This document shows, piece after piece, positions 52,040 through 61,256 of a stretch of 64,000 nucleotides of DNA (position 1 is its first letter; the number at the start of each line of letters is the position of its first letter). The notes under the pieces are model-generated. The model was not told the origin of the DNA. It ran no database searches and worked only from the letters and a program-made list of their open reading frames with translations. This DNA is from Desulfobulbus rhabdoformis (GTDB lineage: Bacteria > Desulfobacterota > Desulfobulbia > Desulfobulbales > Desulfobulbaceae). The stretch is from positions 1 to 64,000 of the forward strand of contig NZ_JAFFQA010000011.1 in assembly GCF_016919065.1 (NCBI RefSeq), in the 5' to 3' direction. The translations under genes and the position numbers were made by a program.

Positions 52040-53634
52040 AAATGCTCCTTTGGTTCGTTGTGAGTAAGACCGCCAAGTACCCGGGGCAGGGCCTGGGCAA
52101 CCTCGGTGGCAGTGTATCCGTAAGGCTGGCTTTGGGCAAGAAAATCTGCTGCCAATCCATGCAGATACACTCCTAAAGTGGCGGCCTCCCAGGGGGGATA
52201 CCCCTGAGCCAGTAGACCGCCGATTATTCCGGAGAGTACATCTCCCATACCCCCGGTGCCCATACCGGGGTTTCCGCTGGTGTTGAGCGCATAACGGCCA
52301 TCATTGCCACTGACCACAGTACCCGCTCCTTTGAGAACGGTAATCAGGGCAGGGCAGTCGCTGGCTTCTGCCAGCCACTGGGATGCTTGCAAGCGATTGG
52401 CCTGAATCTCCCCAATGGAAATACCCAGCAGGCGGGCCATCTCGCCCGGGTGTGGTGTGAAGATACGGGGGCCTTGGGCCAGGCGAATGCTCTCCCGATG
52501 AGCCGCCAGAATATTGAGTCCATCGGCATCGATAACCATGGGGAGTGGCGAGTCACAGTAGAGTTGAAGAACCAGCTCAGCCGTTGACTTGTCAGTACCG
52601 ATTCCCGGCCCGATCACCAGGGCGTCCTTGCCTTGCATCAGGGAATTTATCAGGGGGGAATCCTCGTGGGAGAGGGCTTTTGCCGAGGCGGGAAGTGCAA
52701 TGGTCATTGCCTCGGCAAGGGCGGTTTCAAAGATCGGGTTGAGTTCTCTGGGCACACCGCAGCTGACCAGGCCGGTTCCCATGCGCAGCGCCCCCTGGGC
52801 ACTTAAAAGAGCAGCTCCGGTTTTGCCCTCGGAACCCGCCAGGATGAAAAGATGTCCGTTTGCGCCCTTGTGGGCTTCTTTATTCCTTGATTTCAGCAGG
52901 TTCGCCGTGCTCGTGTCCAGAACCTCACCATTGAGCCCCATGGCCTCGACCACCTTGGTTGGAATGCCAATATCCACCCGTTCCAGATGGCCGACTCCAA
53001 CACCACCATTATGATAGTGGCCCGGCTTGGGTTGGCCGTAGGTAACGGTGAGATCGGCATGCACCGAAATTCCCAATACAGCCCCTGTATCGGCGTTGAG
53101 ACCTGAGGGGAGATCCACGCTGACCACCGGCATTTGGTGGCTTTCCCCCAAATGGTTGATGCAGTTGATTACATCGGAAAAATGGCCACTCACCTCGCGC
53201 TCAAGGCCCGTACCAAAGATGGAGTCCACCAGAGAGTGCATGGGATGTATGCGATTGAGCGTCAGGATTGTGTCGGCAAGGTTGAGCATTTTTTCCGAGA
53301 AATCCAGAACCTGGTAGGGGAGGCGCATTTGTTTGTAGATGGAGAAGTTTTGAGCGGCATCCCCCTTGAGTTCTTCAGGGTCGAGCAGGAAAAAAACAAA
53401 AGGATAGGCGCCTAACCCGTGGACTGTGCGCGCAATCACAAGGCCATCTCCGCCGTTATTCCCCGGCCCGGCAAAGATGCAGACGGTTTTCCCCGCCACC
53501 GAACCATAGTGTTGTTGCATGAAGTCCACCGTGCCTCGGCCTGCATTTTCCATGAGGACCATGCCGGGAATGCCTATTTCTTCAATGGTTTGACGATCAA
53601 GCTCACGCATTTGAGCAGCCAGGGCCAGTTGCAT
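52033..53634 (-). CDS. nnr: Bifunctional NAD(P)H-hydrate epimerase/dehydratase
   Basis: The 533-residue protein repairs hydrated NAD(P)H. The N-terminal epimerase half has IPGMVLMENAGRGTVDFM, IFAGPGNNGGDGLVIAR, VDSIFGTGL and VDLPSGLNADTG. The C-terminal dehydratase half, a ribokinase-like fold, has GANGHLFILAGSEGKTGAAL, VIGPGIGTD, FTPHPGEMARLLG and NPGMGTGGMGDVLSGIIGGL. Both halves are complete. The fused form is the usual bacterial layout (YjeF). It overlaps the CBS-protein gene by seven bases. Confidence 0.95.
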   Translation of the reverse strand: MQLALAAQMRELDRQTIEEIGIPGMVLMENAGRGTVDFMQQHYGSVAGKTVCIFAGPGNNGGDGLVIARTVHGLGAYPFVFFLLDPEELKGDAAQNFSIYKQMRLPYQVLDFSEKMLNLADTILTLNRIHPMHSLVDSIFGTGLEREVSGHFSDVINCINHLGESHQMPVVSVDLPSGLNADTGAVLGISVHADLTVTYGQPKPGHYHNGGVGVGHLERVDIGIPTKVVEAMGLNGEVLDTSTANLLKSRNKEAHKGANGHLFILAGSEGKTGAALLSAQGALRMGTGLVSCGVPRELNPIFETALAEAMTIALPASAKALSHEDSPLINSLMQGKDALVIGPGIGTDKSTAELVLQLYCDSPLPMVIDADGLNILAAHRESIRLAQGPRIFTPHPGEMARLLGISIGEIQANRLQASQWLAEASDCPALITVLKGAGTVVSGNDGRYALNTSGNPGMGTGGMGDVLSGIIGGLLAQGYPPWEAATLGVYLHGLAADFLAQSQPYGYTATEVAQALPRVLGGLTHNEPKEHLC

Positions 53635-53952
53635 GCCAAAGTTCTCCGTGCGAAAGAGGTCAGCCCAATCTGCGTTTTTGATGCAACAAAAGCAGGTCAG
53701 GCTGGAAAGGTCTCGGGGATGAGATCTGGTTCAAAGAGGTATTTAGATATTCCCTGAAGCCGTGCAATCATCCACCTTTATGGATTCAGGTATACTATAC
53801 AGCGGCTTAGACGGGGAGGCAATGTTGTTAGAGCTTGAAAAAATGGAAGAACTTTGGAGGGGAATCTGAAAAAGAGAGGCTGAAGCACCGTGCCTTGCAG
53901 AAGCATACAGCACTTCAACCTTTGTTAGCTTTGTCAGTTTGCGGAAGTCCCC
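53635..53952. other. Gap of 318 bases with one hairpin repeat
   Basis: CCTGAAGCCGTG (53753-53764) and TATGGATTCAGG (53779-53790) form a short member of the CCTGAATCCGTGA repeat family. No gene is supported and no clear promoter was identified for the nnr gene. Confidence 0.6.
53753..53790. repeat. Short CCTGAA-CCGTG hairpin repeat
   Basis: The outer arms CCTGAAGCC and GGATTCAGG pair with one mismatch around a short centre. It lies between the nnr and lptF-type genes, which are on the same strand, so a mobile or mRNA-end role is as likely as termination. Confidence 0.65.
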
Positions 53953-55251
53953 TTACGGTTTCCTCTCCCTGTGGCGTGAACGGGTAAAAATGCGCCATGG
54001 GCGTCGTAGAAACGGGGTCAGGGTACGCTCGCAAAAGAGTGCACTCCAGTGTTGGAGCCATTCAGGCAGCAGGGGCCGCTCCAGGTTGACCCGATAGATA
54101 ATAACCACGGTCAGCAGCAGAAAAAGAATATTCGGTAGCCACATCCCCAGTACCAGAGGCAAAGAGCCTTCTTCAACCATCATGCCGGTGGTTGTGTAGG
54201 TGATGTAATAAAGAATAAAAAAGCCAAGGCCCAGAGGAATTCCCACTGCCCGTCGTCCTGGGGCGGCCTGCAGCCCCAAAGGCAGCCCCAGTAGACTGAG
54301 GATGAAGCATCCCACCGGCAGGACCAAGCGTTTGTGGTACTCGCTGAGGTAATTTATGGCAGCCTTTGAGCCGGGTTCGGCGTTATGGGCCGCCTCCAGG
54401 AGTTGTGCCTGGCTCATGGTACCACGGCTTCGATGAGTCACATTTTCTTTGCCCACCCGGGTGGGCAACTGCAAACCAATCTGCAGCTGGTAGCGGCCAA
54501 AGCCTATCACCTGGCTGTCCTTGCCCTGGTTATTGTGCAGGCTCCCATCCTCCAGGACGATGGTCATGCGCAGGTTATCCATATCCGGTTCCATGTGGCC
54601 TCGTTTTGCCAATGTGATAATGGGCTGGGTGCGCCCACGCATGTCGGAAACATAGACACCATGCCACTGATTGTGATCATCAATGCGGTCGACATAGAGC
54701 ACGATATCCCCCAGAGCTTGGGTGAACTCATGGGGGCGAATACCGTGTTCGATTTTTTCCATGGCCAGCTGAAACATCAGCTGTTTGAAACCAAGTTCAC
54801 CCACGGGAATGAGGCGAATAGAGAAATAGCCCGTCAGGCTTGCAATGGCAGCGGCTGTAAGAATCACAGGAGGAAGCATCTGCCGGAGGCTGACCCCGCA
54901 GGCCTTAAGCGCAAGGATTTCCCGGTCGTTGGTCAGTCGAGTGAAGCCGACAATCACCCCGGCCATGGAGGCCATGGGGATGATGTAGAGCAACATATGG
55001 GGAAAGATATAGGCAAAGAGTCGGATGAAATCAGCGGCTCCGATCTGGAGCGAGAGCACAACCTCGAGAAGCGGAATCAGCCGCACCAGAAAAAAAACGC
55101 CATAGAGGATGAGGAAGCTGGCAAAAAAAGGGGCGAGCAACTCATTGGCGATGTAGCTGTACAGCAGCCAGGGAAAAGCAAAGGCTGCCTTCGCATTTTT
55201 TGCTGATACTCCCCTTTGGGGAGGTTGCACCATAGACTGATCAGGATTCAT
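53953..55251 (-). CDS. LptF/LptG-family lipopolysaccharide export permease
   Basis: The 432-residue protein has the YjgP/YjgQ layout: a first membrane helix after IANELLAPFFASFLILYG, a cluster of helices with IIPMASMAGVIVGFTRLTND and REILALKACGVSLRQMLP, a periplasmic beta region at about 160-310, and three C-terminal helices. LptF and LptG sit in the inner membrane and with LptB move LPS to the outer membrane. Only one such gene is visible here; whether it is LptF or LptG cannot be decided. It overlaps the M23 peptidase gene by 11 bases. Confidence 0.88.
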   Translation of the reverse strand: MNPDQSMVQPPQRGVSAKNAKAAFAFPWLLYSYIANELLAPFFASFLILYGVFFLVRLIPLLEVVLSLQIGAADFIRLFAYIFPHMLLYIIPMASMAGVIVGFTRLTNDREILALKACGVSLRQMLPPVILTAAAIASLTGYFSIRLIPVGELGFKQLMFQLAMEKIEHGIRPHEFTQALGDIVLYVDRIDDHNQWHGVYVSDMRGRTQPIITLAKRGHMEPDMDNLRMTIVLEDGSLHNNQGKDSQVIGFGRYQLQIGLQLPTRVGKENVTHRSRGTMSQAQLLEAAHNAEPGSKAAINYLSEYHKRLVLPVGCFILSLLGLPLGLQAAPGRRAVGIPLGLGFFILYYITYTTTGMMVEEGSLPLVLGMWLPNILFLLLTVVIIYRVNLERPLLPEWLQHWSALFCERTLTPFLRRPWRIFTRSRHRERKP

Positions 55252-56620
55252 CTAGCGCAGATGTAATATTGATAGTAATCCAGCGTTGATCCCACCATTC
55301 AAGCGGGTTGACAAAAATACCGTGGATGAGCATGGAAAAATGAAGATGATCGCCACCGGCCATTCCGGTTGCTCCGGAATGGGCAATAGGCTGATCTTTT
55401 TTAACAAGGGCACCCACCGAGGTTTCGATACTGCTGAGATGGGAGTAGAGGCTCGCCACCCCCTGACCATGGTCGATGATAATCATGTTGCCGTAAATCC
55501 CCAGATAGTCGGCAAAAATGACCTTGCCTCGGTTTGCCGCCCGAATTTCGGCTTTGGCCACCGAGGCAATATCCATCCCCAGGTGGGTTTGGTAATCCAC
55601 AGCCTGTCCATTGTATACATAAGTGCGCTGGTCGGCAAAACCGGCACGACCGGCACCGGGCATACGGAGAAAGCGATCGCTCCAATATTGAACGGGATCG
55701 GTCTGACCACAGATGCGCGCAATGACCTGATTATTTTGTTTGCGCACCTGATTGTTGACAAAGAGATACTGATTAAGCAGGCTACCCTGCATCTGTGGAT
55801 AGTGCTGTGCAAACTCTGGGATTTTTTTCTTGAAAAAACCATCGCTTAAACGAATGGTATCATGTCTTTCTGGTACGGCGGTGAAGGTGGGAGAAAAACT
55901 CACCGTCCCCTCATTACCCGCTGCATCGTAGGCGACAACGCGGGTGCCGCTCGGAGGCTGCGCATTCCAGGGCAAGGCAAAGTAGGCCACATAGGTATCC
56001 TTCTTTCCGGTGGGATAGCCAGGGAAAAAAGTGGAGTCAATCAGTACGCCCTGGCGGGTGGGCATTTCGCCAACTGTGTAGACGACAAGCCCGGTGCTGC
56101 CCGGTTTGATGACCCGTTGGCCATGTACCAAACCCACCCTGGGGGGAACGGTATCCATAATGACCGGAATGCGACGGACTGTTTCATTGCCCTTGAGCAT
56201 ACCGCTTAAGGAAAAGTCTCGTACCGTAATGACCAGTTGAGCCGCCCCTTGCCTGATCCCTGCTTTCTGGGCATCAATAAGAACTTTTTCATTGAGCAGT
56301 TGGGGGCCAGCCGGTTTGAACCATGCCTTACGGGGAAAGTGACGTTCAAGAACCGTGACGGTACTTTCCCCCTGCTGCAGAGAAACGTTCAACTCTTGAA
56401 TGCCGCTTTTGCTATCCGCCGCCTGCAGGGGCAGTTGCATGGTGGTGCCAAGGTATTTAACCTCTTTGTCCAGGGTCAAGGTTGGCTGTTCAAACTCAAA
56501 GAGCAAAAAGGCGGCAAAGCCTCCGGCAAGAAGGGCAGCGGTCAGGAGCGCTGCAAAAAACATCTTGAAAAAACCGCCTCGTTTTCGGGAAGAACCACGG
56601 AGTCGAATCTGAGTAGACAT
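55241..56620 (-). CDS. M23-family (LytM) peptidase, membrane-anchored
   Basis: The 459-residue protein has one N-terminal membrane helix (FFKMFFAALLTAALLAGGFA), a beta-rich periplasmic region at about 45-260 and a C-terminal LytM domain. The metal ligands are visible in HLGMDIAS (His and Asp) and GDHLHF (final His), with VIIDHGQGVASLYSHLSSI between. The site looks complete, so it should cut peptidoglycan cross-links. Operon order with an LPS-export permease and RNase G points to envelope growth. Confidence 0.88.
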   Translation of the reverse strand: MSTQIRLRGSSRKRGGFFKMFFAALLTAALLAGGFAAFLLFEFEQPTLTLDKEVKYLGTTMQLPLQAADSKSGIQELNVSLQQGESTVTVLERHFPRKAWFKPAGPQLLNEKVLIDAQKAGIRQGAAQLVITVRDFSLSGMLKGNETVRRIPVIMDTVPPRVGLVHGQRVIKPGSTGLVVYTVGEMPTRQGVLIDSTFFPGYPTGKKDTYVAYFALPWNAQPPSGTRVVAYDAAGNEGTVSFSPTFTAVPERHDTIRLSDGFFKKKIPEFAQHYPQMQGSLLNQYLFVNNQVRKQNNQVIARICGQTDPVQYWSDRFLRMPGAGRAGFADQRTYVYNGQAVDYQTHLGMDIASVAKAEIRAANRGKVIFADYLGIYGNMIIIDHGQGVASLYSHLSSIETSVGALVKKDQPIAHSGATGMAGGDHLHFSMLIHGIFVNPLEWWDQRWITINITSALDES

Positions 56621-56660
56621 GGGAGAAGAAGGCTAAGGTGAAGGTGGCGAAGAAAGGGGA

Positions 56661-58166
56661 TTACTCATTCCAGATAACATCATAACGTTTGATGTGCATC
56701 TCGGGTACGGGAATTATGGAAAACCGTTTCCCGGTCTGCTCTTCCAAGAGCTCAATGGTAAAAGATTCTTCGTTGAGAAGCATGTCGGCGATATGGGGAT
56801 GCACTTTGATCGTCACATGCGAACCGCCAATTTTTCGGGCATCACGAATGATTTTGCGAAAGATTTCATGGCAGATGGTGCGGCGTGACTTGATAAAACC
56901 ATCCCCCCCGCAGTAGAGGCAGGGCTCGCACATGGTCTGCATCAAACTTTCGGAAAGCCGCTTTCTGGTCATCTGGACCAGGCCGAATTCAGAAAGCTTG
57001 AGGATATTGACCTTGCTCTTGTCATCGCGCATGGCTTCCTGAAAGGCATCATAGAGCTCTTCCCGGTGATCTTCATTCTCCATGTCGATGAAGTCGATGA
57101 TGATGATGCCGCCCAGATTGCGCAACCGCAGCTGCCGGGCAATTTCCCGCACCGCCTCCATATTGGTTTTGAAGATCGTTTCCGCAAGGTCATGGGCGCC
57201 CACGTACCGGCCTGTATTGACATCGATCACGGTCAGGGCCTCGGTGGGTTCGATGATGATATACCCGCCTGAACGCAGCCAGACTTTTTTATCCAGGGCG
57301 CTGTTGATATCGGCTTCGACCCCGTAACGCTCGAAAAGCGGCAGATCGGAGTTGTAGTAGGTGATCTTATCACGGAGCTGTGGAGCAAAGGTCTGGGCAT
57401 AGGAAAGGAGCTGCTCATAGACCTCGTAGTTGTCGATGACCAGCTCGTTGGTGACCTCGGTGAAAAAATCACGGACCGCCCGGAGAATTATATCCAGATC
57501 TTTGTAAATCAGGCAGGGGGCAGTAGATTTAGCGGTTTTGGTGAGAATCTCATCCCAGAGCAGCAAAAGAAACTCCATGTCTGCTTCCAGAGCCTCGCTC
57601 CCGATATTCTCTGCCACCGTTCGCATGATGAACCCGGTTCCCGGTGGCCGCAGAACCTCGATCTTATCGCGTAGCAGCTGACGGGTATCCTCGTCTTCAA
57701 TTTTACGCGAGATGCCGATATGATCGGTCAGCGGCATGAAGACCAGGTTGCGGCAGGGCAGGGTGATATTGCAGGTTAGACGGGCACCCTTGGAGCCAAT
57801 GGGTTCTTTGGCGATCTGGACCAGAATTTCCTGTCCTTCATGGAGGATGTCATCGATTGCGGGATTTTCCGGCAAATCGGCAGGCGGCGTTGAGCGGAGC
57901 TTATGCCCCGGCATCAACCGCTGAAAGTTGTCTGAGAAGATGTACTGCGCCTCGTCGACATACAAAAAGCCGGTCCGTTCCAGGCCGATTTCGACAAAGG
58001 CGGCATCAATCCCCGGCAGTACCCGAACGACCCGGCCCAGGTATATGTTGCCGATCAACCCTTTTTCTGAAACCCGCTCCAGGTGAAATTCGCGCAGATT
58101 GCCGTTTTCAACCAGGGCGATCCGGTTTTCGTAGAAGGTTGCATTGATGAGAATGTCTGTGTACAT
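56661..58166 (-). CDS. rng: Ribonuclease G/E
   Basis: The 501-residue endoribonuclease begins TDILINATFYENRIALVENG and has an S1 domain (about 37-120, with GNIYLGRVVRVLPGIDAAFV). The catalytic region carries the two metal aspartates in LTVIDVNTGRYVG and IIIDFIDMENE, and the zinc-link cysteines are in CEPCLYCGGDG. The length without a C-terminal scaffold fits RNase G rather than RNase E. It matures 16S rRNA and starts mRNA decay. It is separated from the M23 gene by 40 bases. Confidence 0.94.
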   Translation of the reverse strand: MYTDILINATFYENRIALVENGNLREFHLERVSEKGLIGNIYLGRVVRVLPGIDAAFVEIGLERTGFLYVDEAQYIFSDNFQRLMPGHKLRSTPPADLPENPAIDDILHEGQEILVQIAKEPIGSKGARLTCNITLPCRNLVFMPLTDHIGISRKIEDEDTRQLLRDKIEVLRPPGTGFIMRTVAENIGSEALEADMEFLLLLWDEILTKTAKSTAPCLIYKDLDIILRAVRDFFTEVTNELVIDNYEVYEQLLSYAQTFAPQLRDKITYYNSDLPLFERYGVEADINSALDKKVWLRSGGYIIIEPTEALTVIDVNTGRYVGAHDLAETIFKTNMEAVREIARQLRLRNLGGIIIIDFIDMENEDHREELYDAFQEAMRDDKSKVNILKLSEFGLVQMTRKRLSESLMQTMCEPCLYCGGDGFIKSRRTICHEIFRKIIRDARKIGGSHVTIKVHPHIADMLLNEESFTIELLEEQTGKRFSIIPVPEMHIKRYDVIWNE

Positions 58167-58512
58167 ACTCTACTTTGGAATTTTGAGTGGAGAGTCTTCC
58201 TGTTTGCCAGCAACTGTCTGGGGAATTTTCCATACCAATTGTGACAAGATGTCTATCCTGAATCTTAAACGGCGTGCTTTTGAATGCTCACGGATTCAGG
58301 TTTCTGAGAAATCCGGGGGGGAAGCTGGGGCCAAGCAATAGCTACTTCAAGCCCGGCACGGGGAAAGGGAACGTCCTTTTCCCAAAAGGAATCGAGCCTC
58401 GGATTTAGGTCATTAAAATCGCTTACTATACTATACCGTGGATAAACCGCCAGTCTTAATTGGCCGGGGGCTCCACCGTGTTCGGCTTCAAGGTCCATCA
58501 GGCCATGCATTT
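58167..58512. other. Divergent gap of 346 bases between rng and a glycosyltransferase
   Basis: It contains one member of the CCTGAATC repeat family at 58258-58300. A TATACTATACC stretch near 58425 could be a -10 region for the glycosyltransferase, but no -35 box matches. No further gene is supported. Confidence 0.5.
58258..58300. repeat. CCTGAATC...GGATTCAGG inverted repeat
   Basis: CCTGAATCTTAAACG and TGCTCACGGATTCAGG are partly inverted ends; the outer eight bases pair exactly. The right half TGAATGCTCACGGATTCAGG is identical to parts of the copies at 39270-39332 and near 63210. Confidence 0.65.
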
Positions 58513-59349
58513 ATGATTTCTGTTATTCTTCCCACCTATAACCGTGCCGGATTTCTCAAGCGGTCTATTGGTTCGATTCTTGCGCAGGAAAGACGCTGTG
58601 ACGAGCTGATTGTCATCGATGACGGCTCAACCGATGCAACGCAAGCGATCGTGAAAAAATTAGCAGCCACGTCCCCTGTTCCCCTTCGCTATTTCTACCA
58701 GGAAAACCAGGGAGCGGCGGCGGCACGCAACAAAGGCATCCAAGCCGCCCAGGGAGATCTACTGGCCTTTTTGGATTCCGATGACCAGTGGTTGCCCGCA
58801 AAGCTCGCCTTGCAGGCAAAGGCTTTTGAGTCCGATTCGGAGCTACTCATCTCGCACACGCGGGAGATCTGGTATCGTGGCGGCAAACGGGTCAACCAGA
58901 AAAAAAAACATGATCCACCCAGCGGAAATATCTTTGCAGCCAGCCTTAAAATGTGTGTGGTGGGAATGTCAACCACCATGGCCCGCCGGCAACTCTTTGA
59001 GCGCTATGGACTTTTTGATGAAACGCTTCCCTGCTGCGAGGATTACGACCTCTGGTTGCGGGTGAGTTACAACGAACCCTTTTTTCTTGTGTCTGAACCG
59101 TTGACGGCCAAAGACGGGGGGAGAGAAGACCAGTTGTCTGCAATGCACCGGCTGGGAATGGATGTCTATCGCATTCGCTCCCTGTGTAAGCTGCTCGATT
59201 CCACCGTGCTCAACTCACAGCAACAACAGGCCGCTGTCGATGAGCTGGTGCGCAAATGTGGCATCTACGGCCAGGGCTGCACCAAGCACGGACGGCCGGA
59301 CGAGGGCGCGGAGTATGCCGCACTGGCCACAAAATATCAGAGACTTTAG
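58513..59349 (+). CDS. Family 2 glycosyltransferase
   Basis: The 278-residue enzyme begins MISVILPTYNRAGFLKRSIG and shows VIDDGSTDATQAIV, the nucleotide-binding QGAAAARNKGI and the DXD-type FLDSDDQWLPAKL. It is a GT-A fold transferase using a nucleotide sugar, probably for cell-surface glycans. No membrane segment is present. ATG 58513 is chosen over a GTG 25 codons earlier because the fold begins right there; the ribosome binding site is weak. The late part contains CCEDYDLWLRVSYNEPF, a common acceptor-side motif. Confidence 0.88.
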   Translation: MISVILPTYNRAGFLKRSIGSILAQERRCDELIVIDDGSTDATQAIVKKLAATSPVPLRYFYQENQGAAAARNKGIQAAQGDLLAFLDSDDQWLPAKLALQAKAFESDSELLISHTREIWYRGGKRVNQKKKHDPPSGNIFAASLKMCVVGMSTTMARRQLFERYGLFDETLPCCEDYDLWLRVSYNEPFFLVSEPLTAKDGGREDQLSAMHRLGMDVYRIRSLCKLLDSTVLNSQQQQAAVDELVRKCGIYGQGCTKHGRPDEGAEYAALATKYQRL

Positions 59350-59528
59350 GGTGTCTTGAATAATTTGATTTTTCAATCAAGGCCAGATAAGCGCAGACTT
59401 CGAGGATTGCGCAAAATTTTACCGCAGGCATATGTGTGATATTCCGAGGATAAAATTTTAAGCGTGACGAGGTAAGCGCCAGACTCCGCGGGATTGGAAG
59501 AAAAAGCAATTATTCAAGATTCCCTTTA
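59346..59528. mobile_element. MITE-like inverted-repeat element, copy 2 (183 bases)
   Basis: The left end TTAGGGTGTCTTGAATAAT and the right end AATTATTCAAGATTCCCTTTA correspond to the reverse complement of the element at 13477-13625. The inner stem CAAAATTTTA...TAAAATTTTAAG is kept. Both arms are about 17 bases longer here, so the copies differ by paired insertions or deletions that preserve folding. It starts exactly at the glycosyltransferase stop codon. Confidence 0.75.
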
Positions 59529-59553
59529 TTGTTAACACCAACCGGTTATTCTC

Positions 59554-60690
59554 GTGAAACAACATACCTCCTACGGTGATCCTGCGCGTTTTGTTACCCA
59601 TATCCATGTGGCCCAGGACTGCCTTGATCTGCCCTATACCCAAGAAATCATAGCCCGAGCCAAATTACCGGTCACGGTTGTTCCCGAGCGTGGTGTGCCT
59701 GCCATTGCCGGAGAGTATCCCTTTAACCTCACGGCCGGAAAGCATCACCTCCTGCTCTGCCGTAATCGCGGGACCTTTTTTAAGCCCTGTCCGGGAACGC
59801 GAGAATATCGTTGCTGCGATTATCAGGTGCTCAATATTGGCATGAACTGCCCCATGGACTGTGTCTATTGCATCTTGCAGGCCTATCTCAACAACCCCTG
59901 GCTCAGTTTCTTTGTCAATATCGAGGATCTCTTTCACGAACTCGATCAGGGACTTGATAGTGAGCCGGATCGGTTCTTTCGCATTGGAACCGGAGAGTTC
60001 ACCGACAGCCTAGCCATAGATAGTCTCACCAATCTCAGCAGTCGTCTGGTGGAGTACATGGCAAAGAGGCCAAACGCGGTGCTTGAACTCAAGTCCAAGA
60101 GTGTGAATATCGAGAACCTGGAGGGGCTTGACCACAGAGGGCGAACCCTGGTTGCCTGGTCGCTCAACTCAGGCCCCATCATGGAGCGGGAAGAGATTCG
60201 AACCGCCACCTTGGAAGAGCGCCTTGCCGCGGCCAAACAGTGTGCGCAGTGGGGCTACCGGTTGGCCTTTCATTTTGACCCGATCATTTACCATGAGGGC
60301 TGGGAAGAAGGGTACAAAGCAACCATTGATCGTCTCTTTCAGGTGGTGCCTGCCGAGTCCATCGCCTGGATCAGTCTGGGGGCGCTCCGTTACCTACCAC
60401 CCCTCAAGCAAATCGCTGCCGATCGTTTTCCCGCCTCACGCTTTTTTTATGAAGAATTCATCGATGGCCTGGATGGAAAACGGCGATATTTTCGCGGCCA
60501 ACGGGTGGAGATGTACAAGGTGATTCTGGAGCGGCTTCGCCTCTATGCCCACCCCAGGACCTGTATGTATTTTTGCATGGAAAACGACACCATCTGGCGC
60601 GAGGTTTTTGGCTTTGCCCCGGAAGAATACGGCGGAATCCCAGCCATGCTTGATCGCTCGGTGGGATGGGAACCAAAGTCTCCAACCTGA
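59554..60690 (+). CDS. Radical SAM protein, spore photoproduct lyase (SplB)-like
   Basis: The 378-residue protein carries the radical SAM cluster motif CPMDCVYC (Cys99, 103, 106) in NIGMNCPMDCVYCILQAYLN. Further features match the SplB family: LTAGKHHLLLCRNRGTFFKP, CCDYQVLNIG, IGTGEFTDSLAID, KSKSVNIENL and VAWSLNSGPIMEREE. SplB repairs the spore photoproduct in DNA; this window shows no sporulation genes, so repair of another lesion or a different reaction is possible. The start is GTG 59554. A small unknown gene follows after 67 bases. Confidence 0.85.
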   Translation: MKQHTSYGDPARFVTHIHVAQDCLDLPYTQEIIARAKLPVTVVPERGVPAIAGEYPFNLTAGKHHLLLCRNRGTFFKPCPGTREYRCCDYQVLNIGMNCPMDCVYCILQAYLNNPWLSFFVNIEDLFHELDQGLDSEPDRFFRIGTGEFTDSLAIDSLTNLSSRLVEYMAKRPNAVLELKSKSVNIENLEGLDHRGRTLVAWSLNSGPIMEREEIRTATLEERLAAAKQCAQWGYRLAFHFDPIIYHEGWEEGYKATIDRLFQVVPAESIAWISLGALRYLPPLKQIAADRFPASRFFYEEFIDGLDGKRRYFRGQRVEMYKVILERLRLYAHPRTCMYFCMENDTIWREVFGFAPEEYGGIPAMLDRSVGWEPKSPT

Positions 60691-60757
60691 AGGGGCGGAG
60701 AACGAAAGATGCGGAGCTCGTCCTAAAGATCCAGGCTCAACCTTTAAGGGAGGTAAT

Positions 60758-61042
60758 ATGGGTTGGTTACCAATTATGGAAAAAGGAAAAAAAGGTGGCT
60801 GTCAGTCCAGTTGGCCACTTTTTTACATGAATGATTTTTCCCAGCTGGGCTTGGTGGTCTCATCGATAGAGAGGGCTCTTGCAGCCTTGCGCTCGCATGG
60901 CTTTTTTGTTCATCAGGAGCAGGACAGCACCCTGGTGGAAATTAGCGAGCAAGGGCAGCTTGGCAAGATCATGCTGACCCTGCAGAACGAAAAGCTTGAC
61001 GTTGAGATGTCTGACCTGGTGAGCTGCGTCTACCAGGGCTGA
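60758..61042 (+). CDS. Small protein of unknown function
   Basis: The 94-residue protein starts MGWLPIMEKGKKGGCQSSWP and continues with a compact alpha/beta part containing LGLVVSSIERALAALRSHGF and KIMLTLQNEKLDVEM. GGGAGG at 60748-60753 is a good ribosome binding site for ATG 60758. The LVVSSIERALAALRSHGF pattern recalls the beta-alpha unit of ACT or glyoxalase-type domains, but the resemblance is weak and I do not assign a function. It follows the SplB-like gene on the same strand. Confidence 0.6.
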   Translation: MGWLPIMEKGKKGGCQSSWPLFYMNDFSQLGLVVSSIERALAALRSHGFFVHQEQDSTLVEISEQGQLGKIMLTLQNEKLDVEMSDLVSCVYQG

Positions 61043-61097
61043 TAAAAAACATCCCTGCCCGGCGGGCAGGAACGCATCTTCAGCAAGAAGTTTCTGG

Positions 61098-61136
61098 CAT
61101 GAACCTGAATTCGTGAGCAGTGAGTTCAGGTTCATG
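61098..61136. repeat. CATGAACCTGAA palindrome
   Basis: CATGAACCTGAA (61098-61109) and TTCAGGTTCATG (61125-61136) are perfect 12-base arms around TTCGTGAGCAGTGAG. It is a short member of the CCTGAATCCGTGA family, with the arms extended outward. A separate GCCCGGCGGGC hairpin lies just upstream near 61050-61070. Confidence 0.75.
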
Positions 61137-61256
61137 CTTGTTGGCTGAGTCTCGAAGCGGTATAGTCCTTCCCTCCTGATGAGGGAGGTAGCGCTAGCCT
61201 GCACCCCTCTCCTCCACACACGAACAACTCCATCTAATCAGACTTTTTTCTTCGTT

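Noticed and set aside
61179..61256. Upstream in-frame extension of the EI24-like protein
   Set aside because: No ribosome binding site at the earlier start, and it adds a polar stretch not typical of the family.
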